DNA of 64,000 nt from Helicostylum pulchrum (Eukaryota > Mucoromycota > Mucoromycetes > Mucorales > Mucoraceae): the NCBI GenBank assembly GCA_025677825.1, contig JAIXMO010000011.1, positions 283,001 to 347,000 on the forward strand. The letters are read 5' to 3'. A program made the position numbers and the translations under genes. Of the stretch, positions 1 to 11,910 are shown in pieces. The notes under the pieces were generated by a model. The model had not been told where the DNA came from and ran no database searches. It saw only the letters and a program-made list of their open reading frames with translations. How positions within the stretch are numbered: the stretch's first letter is position 1; each line of letters starts with the position of its first letter.

Positions 1-134
1 GTACCAAGGACCGAAGCAATAGCAATACCATGCTTTCTTATCAATCTACCGCTACTTAACATAGGAAATTGCGGCCAATCCTTTTTCGAGATGAATTCCA
101 ACGTATTGGAAGACAGTTTAGACAACACAGACAT
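1..134 (-). CDS. N-terminal fragment of an unrecognised protein, cut by the left window edge
   Basis: An ATG on the minus strand (complement of 132-134) opens a frame that stays open for 44 codons to the window edge. The protein begins MSVLSKLSSNTLEFISKKDW and continues with a moderately hydrophobic stretch containing RKHGIAIASVLG. An AT-rich leader precedes the ATG. I do not recognise the family from this short piece, so I assign no function. The open frame, the sensible start and the absence of a competing frame make it likely to be a real gene whose body lies outside the window. Confidence 0.55.
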   Translation of the reverse strand, partial: MSVLSKLSSNTLEFISKKDWPQFPMLSSGRLIRKHGIAIASVLG

Positions 135-357
135 TTTTTTATTAGTTGTTTGAAAAGAAGAAAGTAATATAATTTAAAAAGAAAAAGAATAAGCATTTAT
201 AAGGATTTGGACATTAGTATTGCATAATAACAATAGAATCTTGTTCGCCAAATATGGGTAAAAACCGAGTTTACAGTGCTTACACCGTCAATTGGTCACT
301 TTACTGAAAAAAATAGCCAATTACAGGACTCAGAAAAAGGTTATTTTACACATTACT

Positions 358-800
358 GATTCCAATTTGCTTTTTTGTTACACGCTCTATTTTTTTGCAT
401 GAAACAAGTGTACGTAAAAATGATGAACTAGATCAGCCCAAGGCGTATTTATTTAGAGTAGTTGGATAAATAACTTTCCCTTCCTCTTTATCTTTATTAC
501 AATGCATACCACCCGTAAGTTTTTTTTATATGTGTACTTTTTAATAGAGTTTATATCGTATATTCATTATGCTACCTTTTTTTTAGAGCTGAAAAAAAGT
601 AAATTTAGCGGAACTCATGGTCTTGTGCTAGCTTATGCACGGAGGTTGCTTTAAGAAGAATCGCGAACGAAAAATAAAGAAGAAAAAAATGGTTATAAAA
701 GGTACGTGTACTCCCCCAATAAATGTCACAGACTTGCTTTTTATCTCATTCTAATCCACGTATTATTTTTTTTTCTAAATCTAGAAACCAAACCGTATTC
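358..800 (+). repeat. Dispersed repeat, copy 1 (partner at 43773-44264)
   Basis: This stretch aligns by eye over nearly its whole length with 43773-44264 in the same orientation. Shared blocks include GATTCCAATTTGC at the start, GCATGAAACAAGTGTACGT, AATGCATACCACC, a GTAAGT-led intron-like segment, AGCTGAAAAAAAGTAAATTT, and CTAATCCACGTATT near the end. Differences are point changes and small indels such as an extra ATAAATAAAAGTGATTATTT-type insertion in copy 2. Both copies contain what looks like the 5' end of the same multi-exon gene. This fits a multicopy gene or transposon family that is decaying in place. Confidence 0.7.
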
Positions 801-1342
801 CCCAATAGCAATTCAAAACATGCGTCCTAAAAAAAGAAGAAACGATGAAACCCCCCCCCCCCCCCTCCTCCTCCTCCTCCTCCTTCAAGCCGTAGTCGAA
901 CAACAACGCTTGAGATAGCTACGAAATGAAGTAAGCACACATAATAATAATAGTCCTATAACAATTCTCGTTTGATCGTCTCTAGAAATTACTCTTTAGG
1001 TCACCGATGAGGACAGCAATGTAAGACTGTTGTTGGCTTCTGATATTGTTTACACGTCGTTTAATGGAAAATGACATTGATGATTGTTCCGTGACTGCAA
1101 AAATAAATAAAGGAACTAAAAGAAATAAGTTACAGCATGTAGATGATAATAACATTAAAAGCAGTAAGTCAACAAAAAATCTTATACAGGCTCAGGATGT
1201 TATATTAACTGGAATGACAAAACGGGTTAGGTCAAAAATGAAAAAGGGTTGAAAGCCGCTCTGGAGGCGTGCCTATCAAGCGCTGCTAAGACAGAGGAAG
1301 AGGAGTTAGTACTCCGTATCTACAAGTTTATGTAATTATGAA
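502..1342 (+). pseudogene. Decayed multi-exon gene of the repeated family
   Basis: A short first exon (ATG at 502, MHTT) is followed by GTAAGT and a TTTTTTTTAG acceptor, then ELKKSKFSGTHGLVLAYA followed by a stop. Later coding-like pieces read MRPKKRRNDETPPPP (around 820-860, broken at a C15 run), a polar stretch from about 1064 to 1252, and LKAALEACLSSAAKTEEEEL with an in-frame continuation to about 1342. The pieces lie in different frames, and several stops separate them. I do not know the product. Repeat membership, the frame breaks and the homopolymer tract argue for a relic. Confidence 0.45.
851..884 (+). repeat. Poly-C run followed by (TCC)n microsatellite
   Basis: A run of fifteen C is followed directly by about six TCC units. 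It lies inside the decayed coding segment and encodes Pro/Ser or Leu according to frame, so slippage here would shift the frame of any product. Confidence 0.85.
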
Positions 1343-1733
1343 AGCTGTAAAGATGAAGCAGTGTTTGTAAAAAGATGAATTTAAGATTCAAACTTGATCA
1401 GAGACTCTTGGTTTGGAAGGAAGACGTTGCCATTTTCGATTGTTTTAACATAATTTTTATTTTTAATCTGTGTATATACATAAAAATACCGTCAATGTGT
1501 GTGTGTGTGTAAGTGAGAGGTATAGAGCTTACGTCTCAAGAACTATTGGCATTAAATAGTGAATGCCCTGACTTTTTTTTTTTTTTTACTCTGCAACATA
1601 TTATCGGTAAAAAACCAATCCCTTTTTTTTATTAACAAAAATTTACTGGTAAAAAAATAAAAGGGGAAAAAAAAGGAAAAAAAAAATCGCACACTATTCA
1701 TTGTTACAAAGAAATAAAAAAAAAATTACTTTT
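1343..1733. other. Intergenic stretch with a GT microsatellite and poly-T/A runs
   Basis: No coding signal was seen. It holds a short (TG)n tract at about 1496-1511, a T run near 1573-1587, and AT-rich DNA that is probably the 3' flank of the RasGEF gene. Confidence 0.6.
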
Positions 1734-4700
1734 TTATGCAGCATTGTCAGTTACGTTAACTCTAGGCTCCAACTCCAAACTTCTTTCATACAAGAAATCC
1801 ACATCTCTACTCGTCTCCAACTGAAACTTGATAAACTCTTGAATTTCAGGTACGACATGAAAGATATACGGAGGTGATTGAAACTGCTTGATCTCACGAA
1901 TCACTTCAGCGGACTTTTGCTGTTTAGCAAAGTTGATCAAACTGCTTGACTTCTTCAACAGATCTGGGTTGCCGTCTTCAATAAACGTCAAATCCTGCAA
2001 GTAGATACCCAAGAACGGAATACAAGGCGGGTTGACCGAATGAATCATCTCACGGTATTCTGTAAAATTACGGTTCGACCCCATTAGTTTTCTAATATGA
2101 GCAAGCGATTGGCTTGTACGACTACTGACAAGTTCCCAGGTTTTCTTTAATCGACCAATAGCACTATTATCAAATGCGGAAAGAATTGCCATACAAGTGT
2201 TATAATTATTCATCTCCAAGCATCTCTATATAAAGTCGTTTTTTTTAGTACACACCTGTAAAACGATATCAATTTTTTTTTTTACTTACGTTAGCAATTT
2301 GTGACCAATGTTTGATAACGACAACACGTTTTTTAGCTTCCTTATTACTTAAAATGCTCCCAGTAACCCAAGAAGTAAGCTGGTTACAATAATCAATGGA
2401 CTGCTTCACATTGACTGCATTTTCGCTCGAGTCTTTGGACCAAGCCTTACCCAAACACTCAATCGGGCGAATACTACTGTACAGCTTGAAATCCATAATC
2501 GTCAATTGTCGTGCCACCTCCAGAGGGTCAGTATCCAATAAGCGAATATGTTGCATGTTTTTAGGCACGATCGGCATGGGGCCCGACATGGCGTTAGGGA
2601 TAAGTTTTTTGAGTCCGCCACCATTTGCGTCCAACTCTCTACGCTTACGAATCAACCTGTTCAACTGTTCTGCAGAGAACGAAGACGAGTCACAGATAAC
2701 CGTGTTTGCAAAGAACTGCAACTTGTTTAAAATAAATTCGTCTTCATCGTTATAATAGTTTTCCAGCCAATTTTTCATCACGTTGAATACACTATACAGA
2801 GTAATAAGTAAAATGATGTGTATAAGATAATTTCATTAAACTTTTACCGGAGTCGGACAAGTTTTTGCTTCTTATCTGTCCAGATTTCAAGCTCATCTGG
2901 TGTAAGCTCCTCGGGTGGCGCCAAGTTATAACGTTCTTGTAACAGCTCAACGAACTCGTCCGTTGTACAAAACGACCTATACGTTAATAAAAAGTTTGCA
3001 ATAAAACTCATATCTATAACAATGTTAAAAAGGATATACATATGTGTGTGTATTTTTTATCATTTACCGATGAAATCATGAAGTGTTAAACGTTCAACAA
3101 GTGCACGAAGCGTACCACCTTTAATACTCTTATCCACCGTAAACACAATATCTCCCTCGGCATAATCGTACCCCAAGTACCAGAACTGAGACTTATCGTC
3201 TTGAGACCCAATACCGTGCCCAAAACTAAATTGCCGTTTCAACGCCTGACTTTCAGCAGTAGGTCGTGTCAAATTTGACGGCGTGACGTTACTTATAGAA
3301 GGTCTATGCTGTTGCTGCTGCTGTTGCTGTTGAGCCTGTTGCTGAGGATTTAAACCTTGCTGACTCCCCTGTCTATTATAAATCCTAGACAAGATTGGCG
3401 TACTGCCTTCGTTGTTGACATCAGAGTCATTAATACTACCACGATGCGGTCTCTTCTTTGTATCTGTTTCAAAATAGGTATTTACAGGAGACCGGGGACC
3501 TCCACCATCTGCTGTTACCATGGACGCATCGTTACGCATCAGCCAAATTTTTCGTTCGCCTACCATCTGCACAATATCCGAAAAGATATCTTCAATCGAG
3601 TTTTCAACTGTCGCTACAGCTGTTTCAATAGCTGTAATACTGCTTGTCAAATCGTTTTGTGTATCTGTCAACGTCTGAACTGCACTAAACAGTAGACCCA
3701 CAGCGTTATACAGCTTTTGCTTGTTGCTGCGAAACTTGGGCAGAGATTGAATTTGCGTAGGGTCAATGTGGTTGGTATCAATGTCGCCCAAGATGGCCAA
3801 GTAGTTACCGATCTGCGTCGAAAGGTTTTGAAAAAGCAAGACTACATTGGATCTGGCTCTTTGGTCCAACGTATACGCTTGTTCTTCACTGGCTTCTTCT
3901 TGCCGCTGCTTCTCTTCCAACGTATGTATATATGCCGACGCTTTACACAACGCATCGGTGGACCCGACGATTTGTTTTGCGTGCGTTTGTAAACTGACGA
4001 TCAAATCTTGGTTTAAAGGGTACTTTGCTCTCGCTGTATTACTGGACGAGTTGGTGCTGCTCTTTCTTTTATTTGTCGTCGACGTCATTTCGTCCAGGTC
4101 CTCACCGCCGCTGATATTGACAGGTGTGATGACAGCCGTGATGGCGTTTGTGCTGTTCAGTAGTAATCGCGGGTTGACTTGCTCGATTCTGACGTGCTTG
4201 GTCTGACAAATTAAAACGAATTTACGTACGCTGTTTAATACGTCAGCGGCATCACGTTGTACTTTGCCATTTATGTCCAGACCAGAGTCATTGACTACTT
4301 TGGCGGATAAAATTAGTTTGGCTAGTGTCGATAGCACGTTGCGATGAGGGTCACGGATTTCAATGTCTTGTAAATGCGCGGCATCTTTATCCAAGCTTCG
4401 TGAAGAGTACAGCATGAGTCGAACGGCGTCAACTACGGTGGCTATCTTTTGGCGGAACGAATCTAAGCTTTCGCCTCGTACGACGGCTTTATTAAGGTTT
4501 TGAACGGATTGGGCGATTTCAATAGCGATACTCTTCCATGTCATTTGCGCATCTTCTTCGCCAATCATGGCAAGTGAAGACATGGAGGAAGAAGAGGACA
4601 TGTCTCCAGATCTATCTTTTTGCGTAGTTTCAGAAGTCTTTGTATTATTTGCAGTAGTATCGATGATATTCTTTTTCTACGTACAAAAGAAAAAAAATTA

Positions 4701-5815
4701 ATATTACTACAATAACAAAAAAAAAAAGCAATATATATAATTTACCAAGTGTCCCGTCTCAGGGTCAATTTCGTTATAGTCCCAGGTAGTTTCATGAGTA
4801 ATTGAATTACCATAATAAACTTTCCCTTGAGGAGTAGTTTTTTTAATCCAATGTGCCACCAACTACAAAAAAGAAAAGAATGTCAGTATATGTATAAGCA
4901 GTAATTTGGTTTTATATACATATATATATATAAACATACATCGACAGTAGTACGTTCTTTTATTGGTGGTGGTGTTGGAAATTGGTTATAGTCTGTATTA
5001 TTAAAGATGGAAGGAGACTTTCCAAAGTCATACTCGTCAAAATGATTCAGTTGCTTCTCTTGATAATATTCTTCGGTACTACTACTATCATCACCTTCGT
5101 CCTCGGAGTCCGAAATACCCGGATGGTTCCAACGCAAACCTCCTGTTTGTTGATTAAAATAGAACTTTGTTAAGCCATCATCAGCTACTTGAAGTGACCA
5201 GCCTTCAGGTAGATTTGTTTCGATGTCATCATTATCATCTTCATCATTATAGATGGGCGCTTGGTATTGTTGTATATGATGTATGTTTTGTTGTTGGTGT
5301 TGTATGTTTTGTTGTTGTTGTCGTTGGTGTTGCTGTTGTTGATGTTGATATTGAGATAATGGTGGTGGTGGTGGTCGTCTAATGAAATTTGAATGCTTTG
5401 AAGTAGGTAAAGTAAATGAGTTTGGTCGTGATAAGTTAATTGGAGAAGTTGTCAAGTTAGTTCCACTATTCATATTTCTTATCAAATTTATAGTTCTCGC
5501 TTCTTCTTCACTATCATCATCATGTTGTTGAGTAGGAGGAAAAGGAGTTGGAGAAGTAGGACTGGTTCTTCCACTATTACTGAAATTGATTTCTTGCACT
5601 AGCTCGGGGTTGATATCTATAATTTGAACATAGTTGCTAGGAAACCAGCCTCTGTTTCCTCTGCACCAACCATCCCACCAACCAGAGTCAAGTTGAGATA
5701 AAACTTCAATATACTCGCCTTTATCAAAAGACAAGGACGATTTCTCGGTCGATGAAAACGCATAAAGCGCTTTTACTCTACATATAATTTTTGGGAATGT
5801 GGCAGTTGTAGCCAT
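1734..5815 (-). CDS. Ras guanine nucleotide exchange factor with SH3 and two WW-like modules (Cdc25/Ste6 type)
   Basis: The predicted protein activates Ras-type GTPases by exchanging GDP for GTP at membranes. From the ATG at 5815, exon 1 (to about 4940) carries an N-terminal SH3 domain (ALYAFSSTEKSSLSF, SGWWDGW, GWFPSNYVQII; residues about 13-64), a Gln-rich linker, and a WW domain (LPEGWSLQ to LRWNHP). Exon 2 (about 4864-4746) adds a second WW-like unit (HWIKKT, VYYGNS, TTWDYNEI). Exons 3-4 (about 4677 to 2847) hold a long helical region and the RasGEF_N start (TLRALVERLTLHDFIG, then MSFIANFLLTYRSF). Exons 5-6 (about 2795 to 1734) hold the catalytic RasGEF domain (DPLEVARQLTIMDFKLY, then RCLEMNNYNTCMAILSAF and RLKKTWE). 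All introns have GT..AG ends and compatible phases. Confidence in the family is high. Which Ras it serves is unknown. Confidence 0.93.
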
Positions 5816-6319
5816 AACATGTAAAATAAAATAATTATCAATTATTTAATAAAAAAGGGAAAAAGAAAAGAGAGAGAGAAAAAATAGATTTTTTTACAAG
5901 GTACACAATAATTATTTTTTTTTTAAGTTCAAAAAATCTCAATGTCATTTGATTTGTTCAAACATATCCAATCAATCTCGTTTCATTGCGTCTTGATTTT
6001 TTCTTTTTTTTTTTTTACTGTTTAACTGTTTTACTATTTTAATAGAAAAATATAGTTTATTTATAATGACAGAAAAAACTTTTTGCTTTGTTTATTTTTT
6101 CAGAAAAACAAGTTTAAATTTAAAACAAACAAAGGGGTAAAAAAAAAATCATTATTGGTGAAACATTGAGTTAAGAGAACGTGGCAAAAATGTTTATTCA
6201 ACATCCGACAAAAAAAGCAGGATTTGACGCTTTTATATCAGTAGACTTGGAAGCGTACTTGATGGTGCTACCAGGTCGAATTTACCTGTGTTAAAATAGA
6301 AACATGAGTAAATTCTAGT
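5816..6319. other. Intergenic: RasGEF 5' flank and FAB1-like 3' flank
   Basis: AT-rich DNA with poly-T and poly-A runs and no convincing ORF. It should contain the RasGEF promoter (minus strand) and the 3' UTR of the kinase gene. A possible further terminal exon of the kinase after an acceptor near 6290 was considered but not needed. Confidence 0.5.
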
Positions 6320-9300
6320 TTACATTTTCAATATATCTTTTTTTTTACCAGGCACAGGTATAAAATAATCACCAACTTCTCTACAAAACCGTTGCTTATA
6401 TTGATCAGGTGGAACAACCGTAACTTCTTTTCTTGGCTGTAAAGTAGATTTACTTTTCGATTCCAACTTTTTATACCATGTATATGCTCCAATAAAATCT
6501 ATTATAAAAACAGCGCGGTTAATGAAATTAATCATGCCATTTTTTTTTTCATTTTTTTTTTCCCCCGTAACTAAAAAAACGACTAACTAACCAACTATCC
6601 CAACTGTCATTTCATATTTATCTTGGTCAATGCCAACCAATAAAGAATAATCCATGATATTACACTTTGATAAAAACTCTGTATCATTGGCTATTGCACA
6701 CTCTAATACCGCTTTTGATTGCTCGTGTACCGATAACCTTGTACGATACTCTATTATAAAAAAACGGTTATAAAATTTGATCACTCCCCTTTTTTTCCCT
6801 TTAACAGTGTTACCGTTTATCCAATCCTTGTCCCACAAAGTAGTATCTTTTTGCTGTTTGCGGAATTCCTCCACCTGTCGATCTTGTATTCCCTTAAAAT
6901 CAAATCTCTACGGGCAAACCTTTTTAGTTTTTGGTTAAAGGGGGAAGGGGAGGAACAAATTTACCTTAATTATGTTCTGGTTATAAAATAAATGTTCCAT
7001 CACCATGACATCAAGGTTAAATAACGGCGCTTTTTTATCCAACGTGTTTTTCATCCGAATTGTAAAGAACCCAAATATTTTCGCAAGCACAGAAGGTTCC
7101 TATAGTATGGTAAACCCATGAGACACACAAATTAAATATAGCGCTAATTTTTTTTTTATAGTTACATTGGCGGATCGCTTCATATGTTCAAAATATTTAG
7201 GTGCAAACTTTAAAAATGCGTCCTTTTCTGCTACGTTCCAAGCATTCATCATTTCTTTAATCACAAGTCTATCATCTATGCCCTAATCCCATTAGTACAC
7301 TTCTTTTTCGTCTAAAAAAAAGTACATGTATCTTACTTTTTATTTACCTTGTGTCTTATAAAAATGACTTTTACTTTTCCCCCCACTCGCCGTCCACGAC
7401 TGACACCGACAAAGTGATTGTACAATTAATTGATTAATGTCACACTGTTTACGTAGCATTTCAAACTCCTTTGCGTAATAAACAATGCAAGTAAACTCTA
7501 TCCCTTCATGAACAAACTCTAAAAAATTTACAGTTAAAAAACCTTCTCTTTTAGCTTTTTTGGCGAACGTAAATACCTACTATGCTTAATATGAGGACTA
7601 ATATTCTTTTTACTTGTATCTTTCACCGTATTATTTTCATAAAAAAAGGACGCAACTTTTACTTCGGTCGTCTCTTGCTGCTGCTGCTCTTGTACAGCTA
7701 CCAAAGGCTTTAACGTACGTTCTGTTAATTTCTGTCTTTTCAGTTCTCCTTCTTCTTGTTGCTTCTTGGTCCACGGAGAAAGTCTTGTTTTTAAATCCTC
7801 TAAACGCTTTGTGTTGTGCATCTGTGCTTCAACCACGCTCGATTTGACAACTTCAATCACCATGGTACGAAATGACGCGGTTTCTGTGCTTGCTCCCGTG
7901 GACGGAGAAACGTATTTGCGTTCAATGGACGAGTAATAGCCGTCAATAACGTCAGAGGATTGTTGTGGAAATTGTTTTTTGTCAAGGGCTTGTGCAGCTG
8001 CTTCGGTTGTTGAGCTCTCGGTAGACGACGACAAACTTGGAATACTACCACTATCACTGAATTCCGTTCCCCCATCGTCATGTAAAATTGCTTGCATATA
8101 ATCGTTTGAGCTACACGGGTTTTTAGCAAGTGTGCGTGTTAAAAAAAATTTCTTTTTGTTTTTGTTTTTACCTGAGTGTATACGCAATAATGGAAGTAGG
8201 TTCATCTTCACGAACAAGCACAGAAGATCCAGGAAAACAATGTACAGTTTTCTTACTGATGTAATCAGGACTATCCCAAGCTATCGCATCCGAAACTTCC
8301 TCACACTTTGTCATTTGCCACTCTGTCAAGTACTGAATAATCGATTCTGACTGAATCGCAAAATGTCTTCTAAAATCATTCAATTCATTTATACTTGTAT
8401 CCGCTAAAATCTGCAGCAAAGACTGATGATCCGTATCCAACCGTTTACTAAGCGCCTTAATTTCCCCATCCAAGCTCTTGGACTCTGCTTGACACTTCTT
8501 TGCATCCGCTGCATCTGGTTGAACCCCGCGCTGCTTGCGTCTTGCTTCCGCCTTGGTATAATGGTTCAACAGATCCAAATGAGCTCGTACAGACTCAAAG
8601 AACAAATCCACGTCCTGTGTAGCACTTTTATGTTTCCACTCTTTTAACGTGACGACGCTCATTCTTGGTGCCTCGAATTGAGTTCCACCAAACACAACTG
8701 TTTCACTGGGAGCCATTTGTATACGAGGCACACGCAACTCGTAGTATTTCGCATCTTCATAAGCCAATTTAAACGTAATGCCGTTATAATGAAAGCATCG
8801 AATAATGATATTCTTGTTGCTGATCTTTGTATGCTGACAAAACGGTTGTGGGGAAGAAAGTTTCGAGCTGTAGAAAATCAATTCCAAGTACTTTGCAAAC
8901 GAGAACTTATCCGTCTTTTCGCTCACTACAACGGGTGTGGTTACTGCGTCACACGTACTGCAAGAGAGCCAAGTAGTGATTTTATCTTTGTCCGCCGATA
9001 AACATGTTTCGTCCATACTAGAGTACACGTTAATTCTTCCAATTCCATGCGAAAAGCTGTAAATATGGTCCAGCAGCCGTTGATTGCACCCGTGAAATTT
9101 CCCGCACTGACGTTTAGGCACATAAAACGAAGAAGAAGATGTGAGCGTTAACAAAGACGAGTCAGAAGATTTTGAGCTGTCCGTAACCAGTTCTGGCCGA
9201 GAGTTGTTGGGTAAAGGAAGGGGAGTTTCTACCATTAAACCCGGTATAAACTGAGCCTGTCCATCCATGTGAGTTTGACAAGCGGATTGACTTGACTGAG

Positions 9301-10746
9301 CCCAATGACGAATCATCTGGCCCAACGTCTGATCAATGTTGGGGAAAATCGTTGTCGTGTTTTGTGGCGCATGATATCGAAAGTAGTCAATTTTACTCAT
9401 GATGGGCCCCAAACAAGGCCGATCAGGGCATCCGACTGGGTACACCGTGAACCCTAAAGTAATGCTTTGGTGTTGTTTAAAACTCGATAGTGAGGTCGTG
9501 TCCAGGTTCAAGTGCTCTAACCCCTTTTGGCTGTCTGCTAATAGGCTAGATACGCGGATAGACGAGTACGCCGTTATAGATTGAGGTAGTTGAATATTCG
9601 TTGTTGTAATACTGCCGCCTCTTTTTAAAGACGAGGAGAATGATGAGATAAGTGAGGATCGACGTCTTTGTGGTACTGCTGGTCTTGTCGTACTGGGTGT
9701 AGAACAGTCGTATTCGTTATGCATACTGTTGATTTTCTTTTGCTCCAGAATTAAATCGTCTTCTTCTACTTCAAGTCTGTTTAAAAGTGCAGGGTATGGA
9801 AAATGACAGTCTGGGGAAGTGGAGATGGCTGCATTTTGAATCTTTTGCTTGAGTTTAAAGAATCGATGTGGATCGTTAGGTTGTATACAGTCCAAATCGT
9901 TTGGAGCCGGTGATGGTGGTTGCTGGTACCATTTACTAATATTATTCAGTGACAATCCACGCTTAATTGTTAACGGGTTACTTCGTGTCTTTTTTTCGCC
10001 TTCAATAGACGGTGGTGATGGTGATGGGGATCTTGATATAGTATTAGTAGGGTTCAGTTTTTTCAACCAATTGAATAACCCAGATGATCTTTTGGTGATA
10101 CTAGGATGCTGATCCACAACGTTCAAATTAAGTTTAGTTGTTGCCTTCTCTTTTTGAAAAGTAGGAGGAGATATGATCAATTGCACCTGACTATCTCGCA
10201 TTACATAACTTTCTAAATACAGACTATACGTTAAATAGACAATAGCCTGAACTAAATCCATCAGCTTTCCTGAAATAGCTTCGTCATCTAACCCATAAAT
10301 GCGAATCGTACCACCGATAGGAAACTCAATTGAAAATCCCTCTAAAGTAGAAACTTAGTTAGATTAAACCACACACACGCCATATATTTCAATTCTTTAC
10401 CGTTAGTAACTTGTTTCCCGTGAAACACATTGTGTAAAAACTTTGAGTCCATAGGAGAGTTATTGGTGAGCGTTTGGATCCATATCGTTTTATTTTTTTG
10501 TTCTGTACTGTTATTCAATGCCTTTTCACTCATTGAAATAAAAATATTGTACAGCACATCACACCACGGTTTCACTGGAATGTTCAAATCCACTAGCCAA
10601 GCATTGACTAATCGCAAAAAGTGATTGCGAGACGAATCATCTATTAACGACAACGGATTTTGTGGTAAAGGCTTTGAAAGTCGTTTTGTATCTGTCTTTT
10701 CTTGAAACACTGGTATCACCACTGTTGGGTTACTTTTCGTTGTCAT
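6320..10746 (-). CDS. FAB1: FAB1/PIKfyve-type 1-phosphatidylinositol-3-phosphate 5-kinase, FYVE-less with reduced chaperonin domain
   Basis: The predicted enzyme phosphorylates PI3P to PI(3,5)P2 on endolysosomal or vacuolar membranes. I read eight exons, about 1,320 residues. Exon 1 (10746-10401) has the HFLRLVNAWLVDLNIPVKPW helix that precedes the Fab1 chaperonin-like domain. Exon 2 (10341-8172) begins GFSIEFPIGGTIRIYG, which resembles the end of that domain, then the conserved Cys/His-rich region (RPCLGPIMSKIDYFRYH, CGKFHGCNQRLLDHIYSFSHG). The kinase lies in exons 4-8: FVHEGIEFTCIVYYA, GGKSKSHFYKT joined to DDRLVIKEM, FNLDVMVMEHLFY, IMDYSLLVGID, and GIVDFIGAYTWYKKLES, ending after DYFIPVP. 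Full FAB1 proteins normally carry an N-terminal FYVE finger and about 200 more chaperonin residues. Both are absent. The IRTYTWDK-type motif is altered to IGAYTWYK. The gene could be a second, divergent FAB1 paralogue. Confidence 0.9.
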
Positions 10747-11390
10747 TTATTACGTTCAAGAAAAAAAAGTAAAAAAGAAACAAAAAATGTGTTATTTTAT
10801 TATATTCTGTAAGGTTGTACTATGTTATTGTTTTCGTCACCTGTGATACGCATCACTTTCGTAACAATGGTGTTAAAAAACTAATGGTTTCTTATCCAAT
10901 TAAAAAAAAAGGTTTCTTTGTGGTTAGCCTTACAAAGAAAGTAAACCCCTCCCCCACTAAACAATTATAAACGTGTTAAAGCAAAGAAAGTTTTTGTTCC
11001 TGCAACTTTTTTGGGTTAGAAAACCTGGGGAAAAAAATGTTCAGGGAAAACCCGCTGTTACACGTCCTGATGTCATGTGTGCCCACATTGGTTTTACCAC
11101 TCTGTTGTAAGCTCTCTTTCATATTACATGCACTTCATTTACACCTTGCAATGGTTTTTTTTTTTTTAAAAAAAAAAAAAGTATAGCCGTATCGCAGACC
11201 AAAACAAAGGATGGGCAAGCGATATATACAAATGTTCAAAAGACATATACAGCACAAACCAGCCAGCTTTTAAAAGAAAATGCCTGTATATATCCTATCA
11301 AAAAGAATAGTTTTCATTTGGTACACCAAGCAAAAATTACATTAGAAAAGGAAACTTTTTTTATTTGTAAATTTTCATTTTTATTAAATA
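10747..11390. other. Intergenic: kinase 5' flank with a T13/A13 palindrome
   Basis: No ORF supported. A block of 13 T followed by 13 A lies at about 11155-11180. CCTCCCCC-type pyrimidine patches lie near 10947. It probably includes the promoter of the kinase gene. Confidence 0.5.
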
Positions 11391-11399
11391 TATAAAAAG
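11391..11399 (+). promoter_or_regulatory. TATA-like element upstream of a possible small ORF
   Basis: TATAAAAAG lies 60-68 nt before the ATG at 11459. Spacing is like that of TATA elements before other genes in this window (48701, 55548, 28421), which is the main reason to consider the ORF downstream. Confidence 0.35.
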
Positions 11400-11458
11400 A
11401 TACGCATTAGCCTTTCAGAAGAAAGTTGTCAAGGGTAACCGCGAGGAAGTTTGTATCT

Positions 11459-11746
11459 ATGTACCCTCAGCTACGAAAAGAGACAAGGCGTCTACTAGAA
11501 CGTTTTACAGCTCTTAATCGTCTGGCCCGTTCAACATCCTGGGGTCGAAAGGCTTCTATATGGTCCATACAGATCCTTGTCGCGCTGTCTCATTTTTCTC
11601 ATCGTGTACTTCGTCTGCTACTAGCAATCCCATTACAGGACCCTGTTTGGTATAGCATTCCATTCACTATTACAGAGCAACTTTTCCTAAAGCCGGGCCG
11701 TATCTTGTCTGAAAGCCAGAAATATCTCAAAAAAGCTCTGATCTAA
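11459..11746 (+). CDS. Possible small protein of 95 residues, unrecognised
   Basis: An ORF starts at ATG 11459 after a TATA-like element and ends in TAA at 11746. Its base composition is clearly richer in G and C than the flanking DNA. The product starts MYPQLRKETRRLLERF, is Arg-rich in its first half and has a hydrophobic middle (IQILVALSHFSHRVLRLLLA). No family was recognised. It sits alone between the kinase gene and a tandem-repeat block beside the Fanzor gene, so it may be cargo, a relic or a lineage-specific gene. The composition contrast is seen directly. That it encodes a protein is inferred. Confidence 0.35.
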   Translation: MYPQLRKETRRLLERFTALNRLARSTSWGRKASIWSIQILVALSHFSHRVLRLLLAIPLQDPVWYSIPFTITEQLFLKPGRILSESQKYLKKALI

Positions 11747-11910
11747 AGTCTTGCACTCTCACCAAAAGACTCACACCAAAAGTCTTGTTCTGCAGTAAAG
11801 TTGAATTTAGAAAAGAAAAAAGTTAATAAGAAATGTATGGTTCTTTTTTTTTAAAAAAAAAGTACGCCTAGTTTCAGTAGTAAAAGCGAAAAATTGAAAA
11901 AAATACAGAA

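Noticed and set aside
5167..5382. Plus-strand Val/His-rich frame
   Set aside because: It is the complement of the Gln/His repeat linker of the RasGEF.
7275..7347. Apparent splice-phase conflict in the kinase gene
   Set aside because: Using the acceptor CATAG instead of TTAG gives KTQDDRLVIKEM, the expected family motif.
7857..8129. Minus-strand frame of 90 codons inside the kinase gene
   Set aside because: Overlaps the kinase exon in another frame. The kinase frame splices in phase on both sides.
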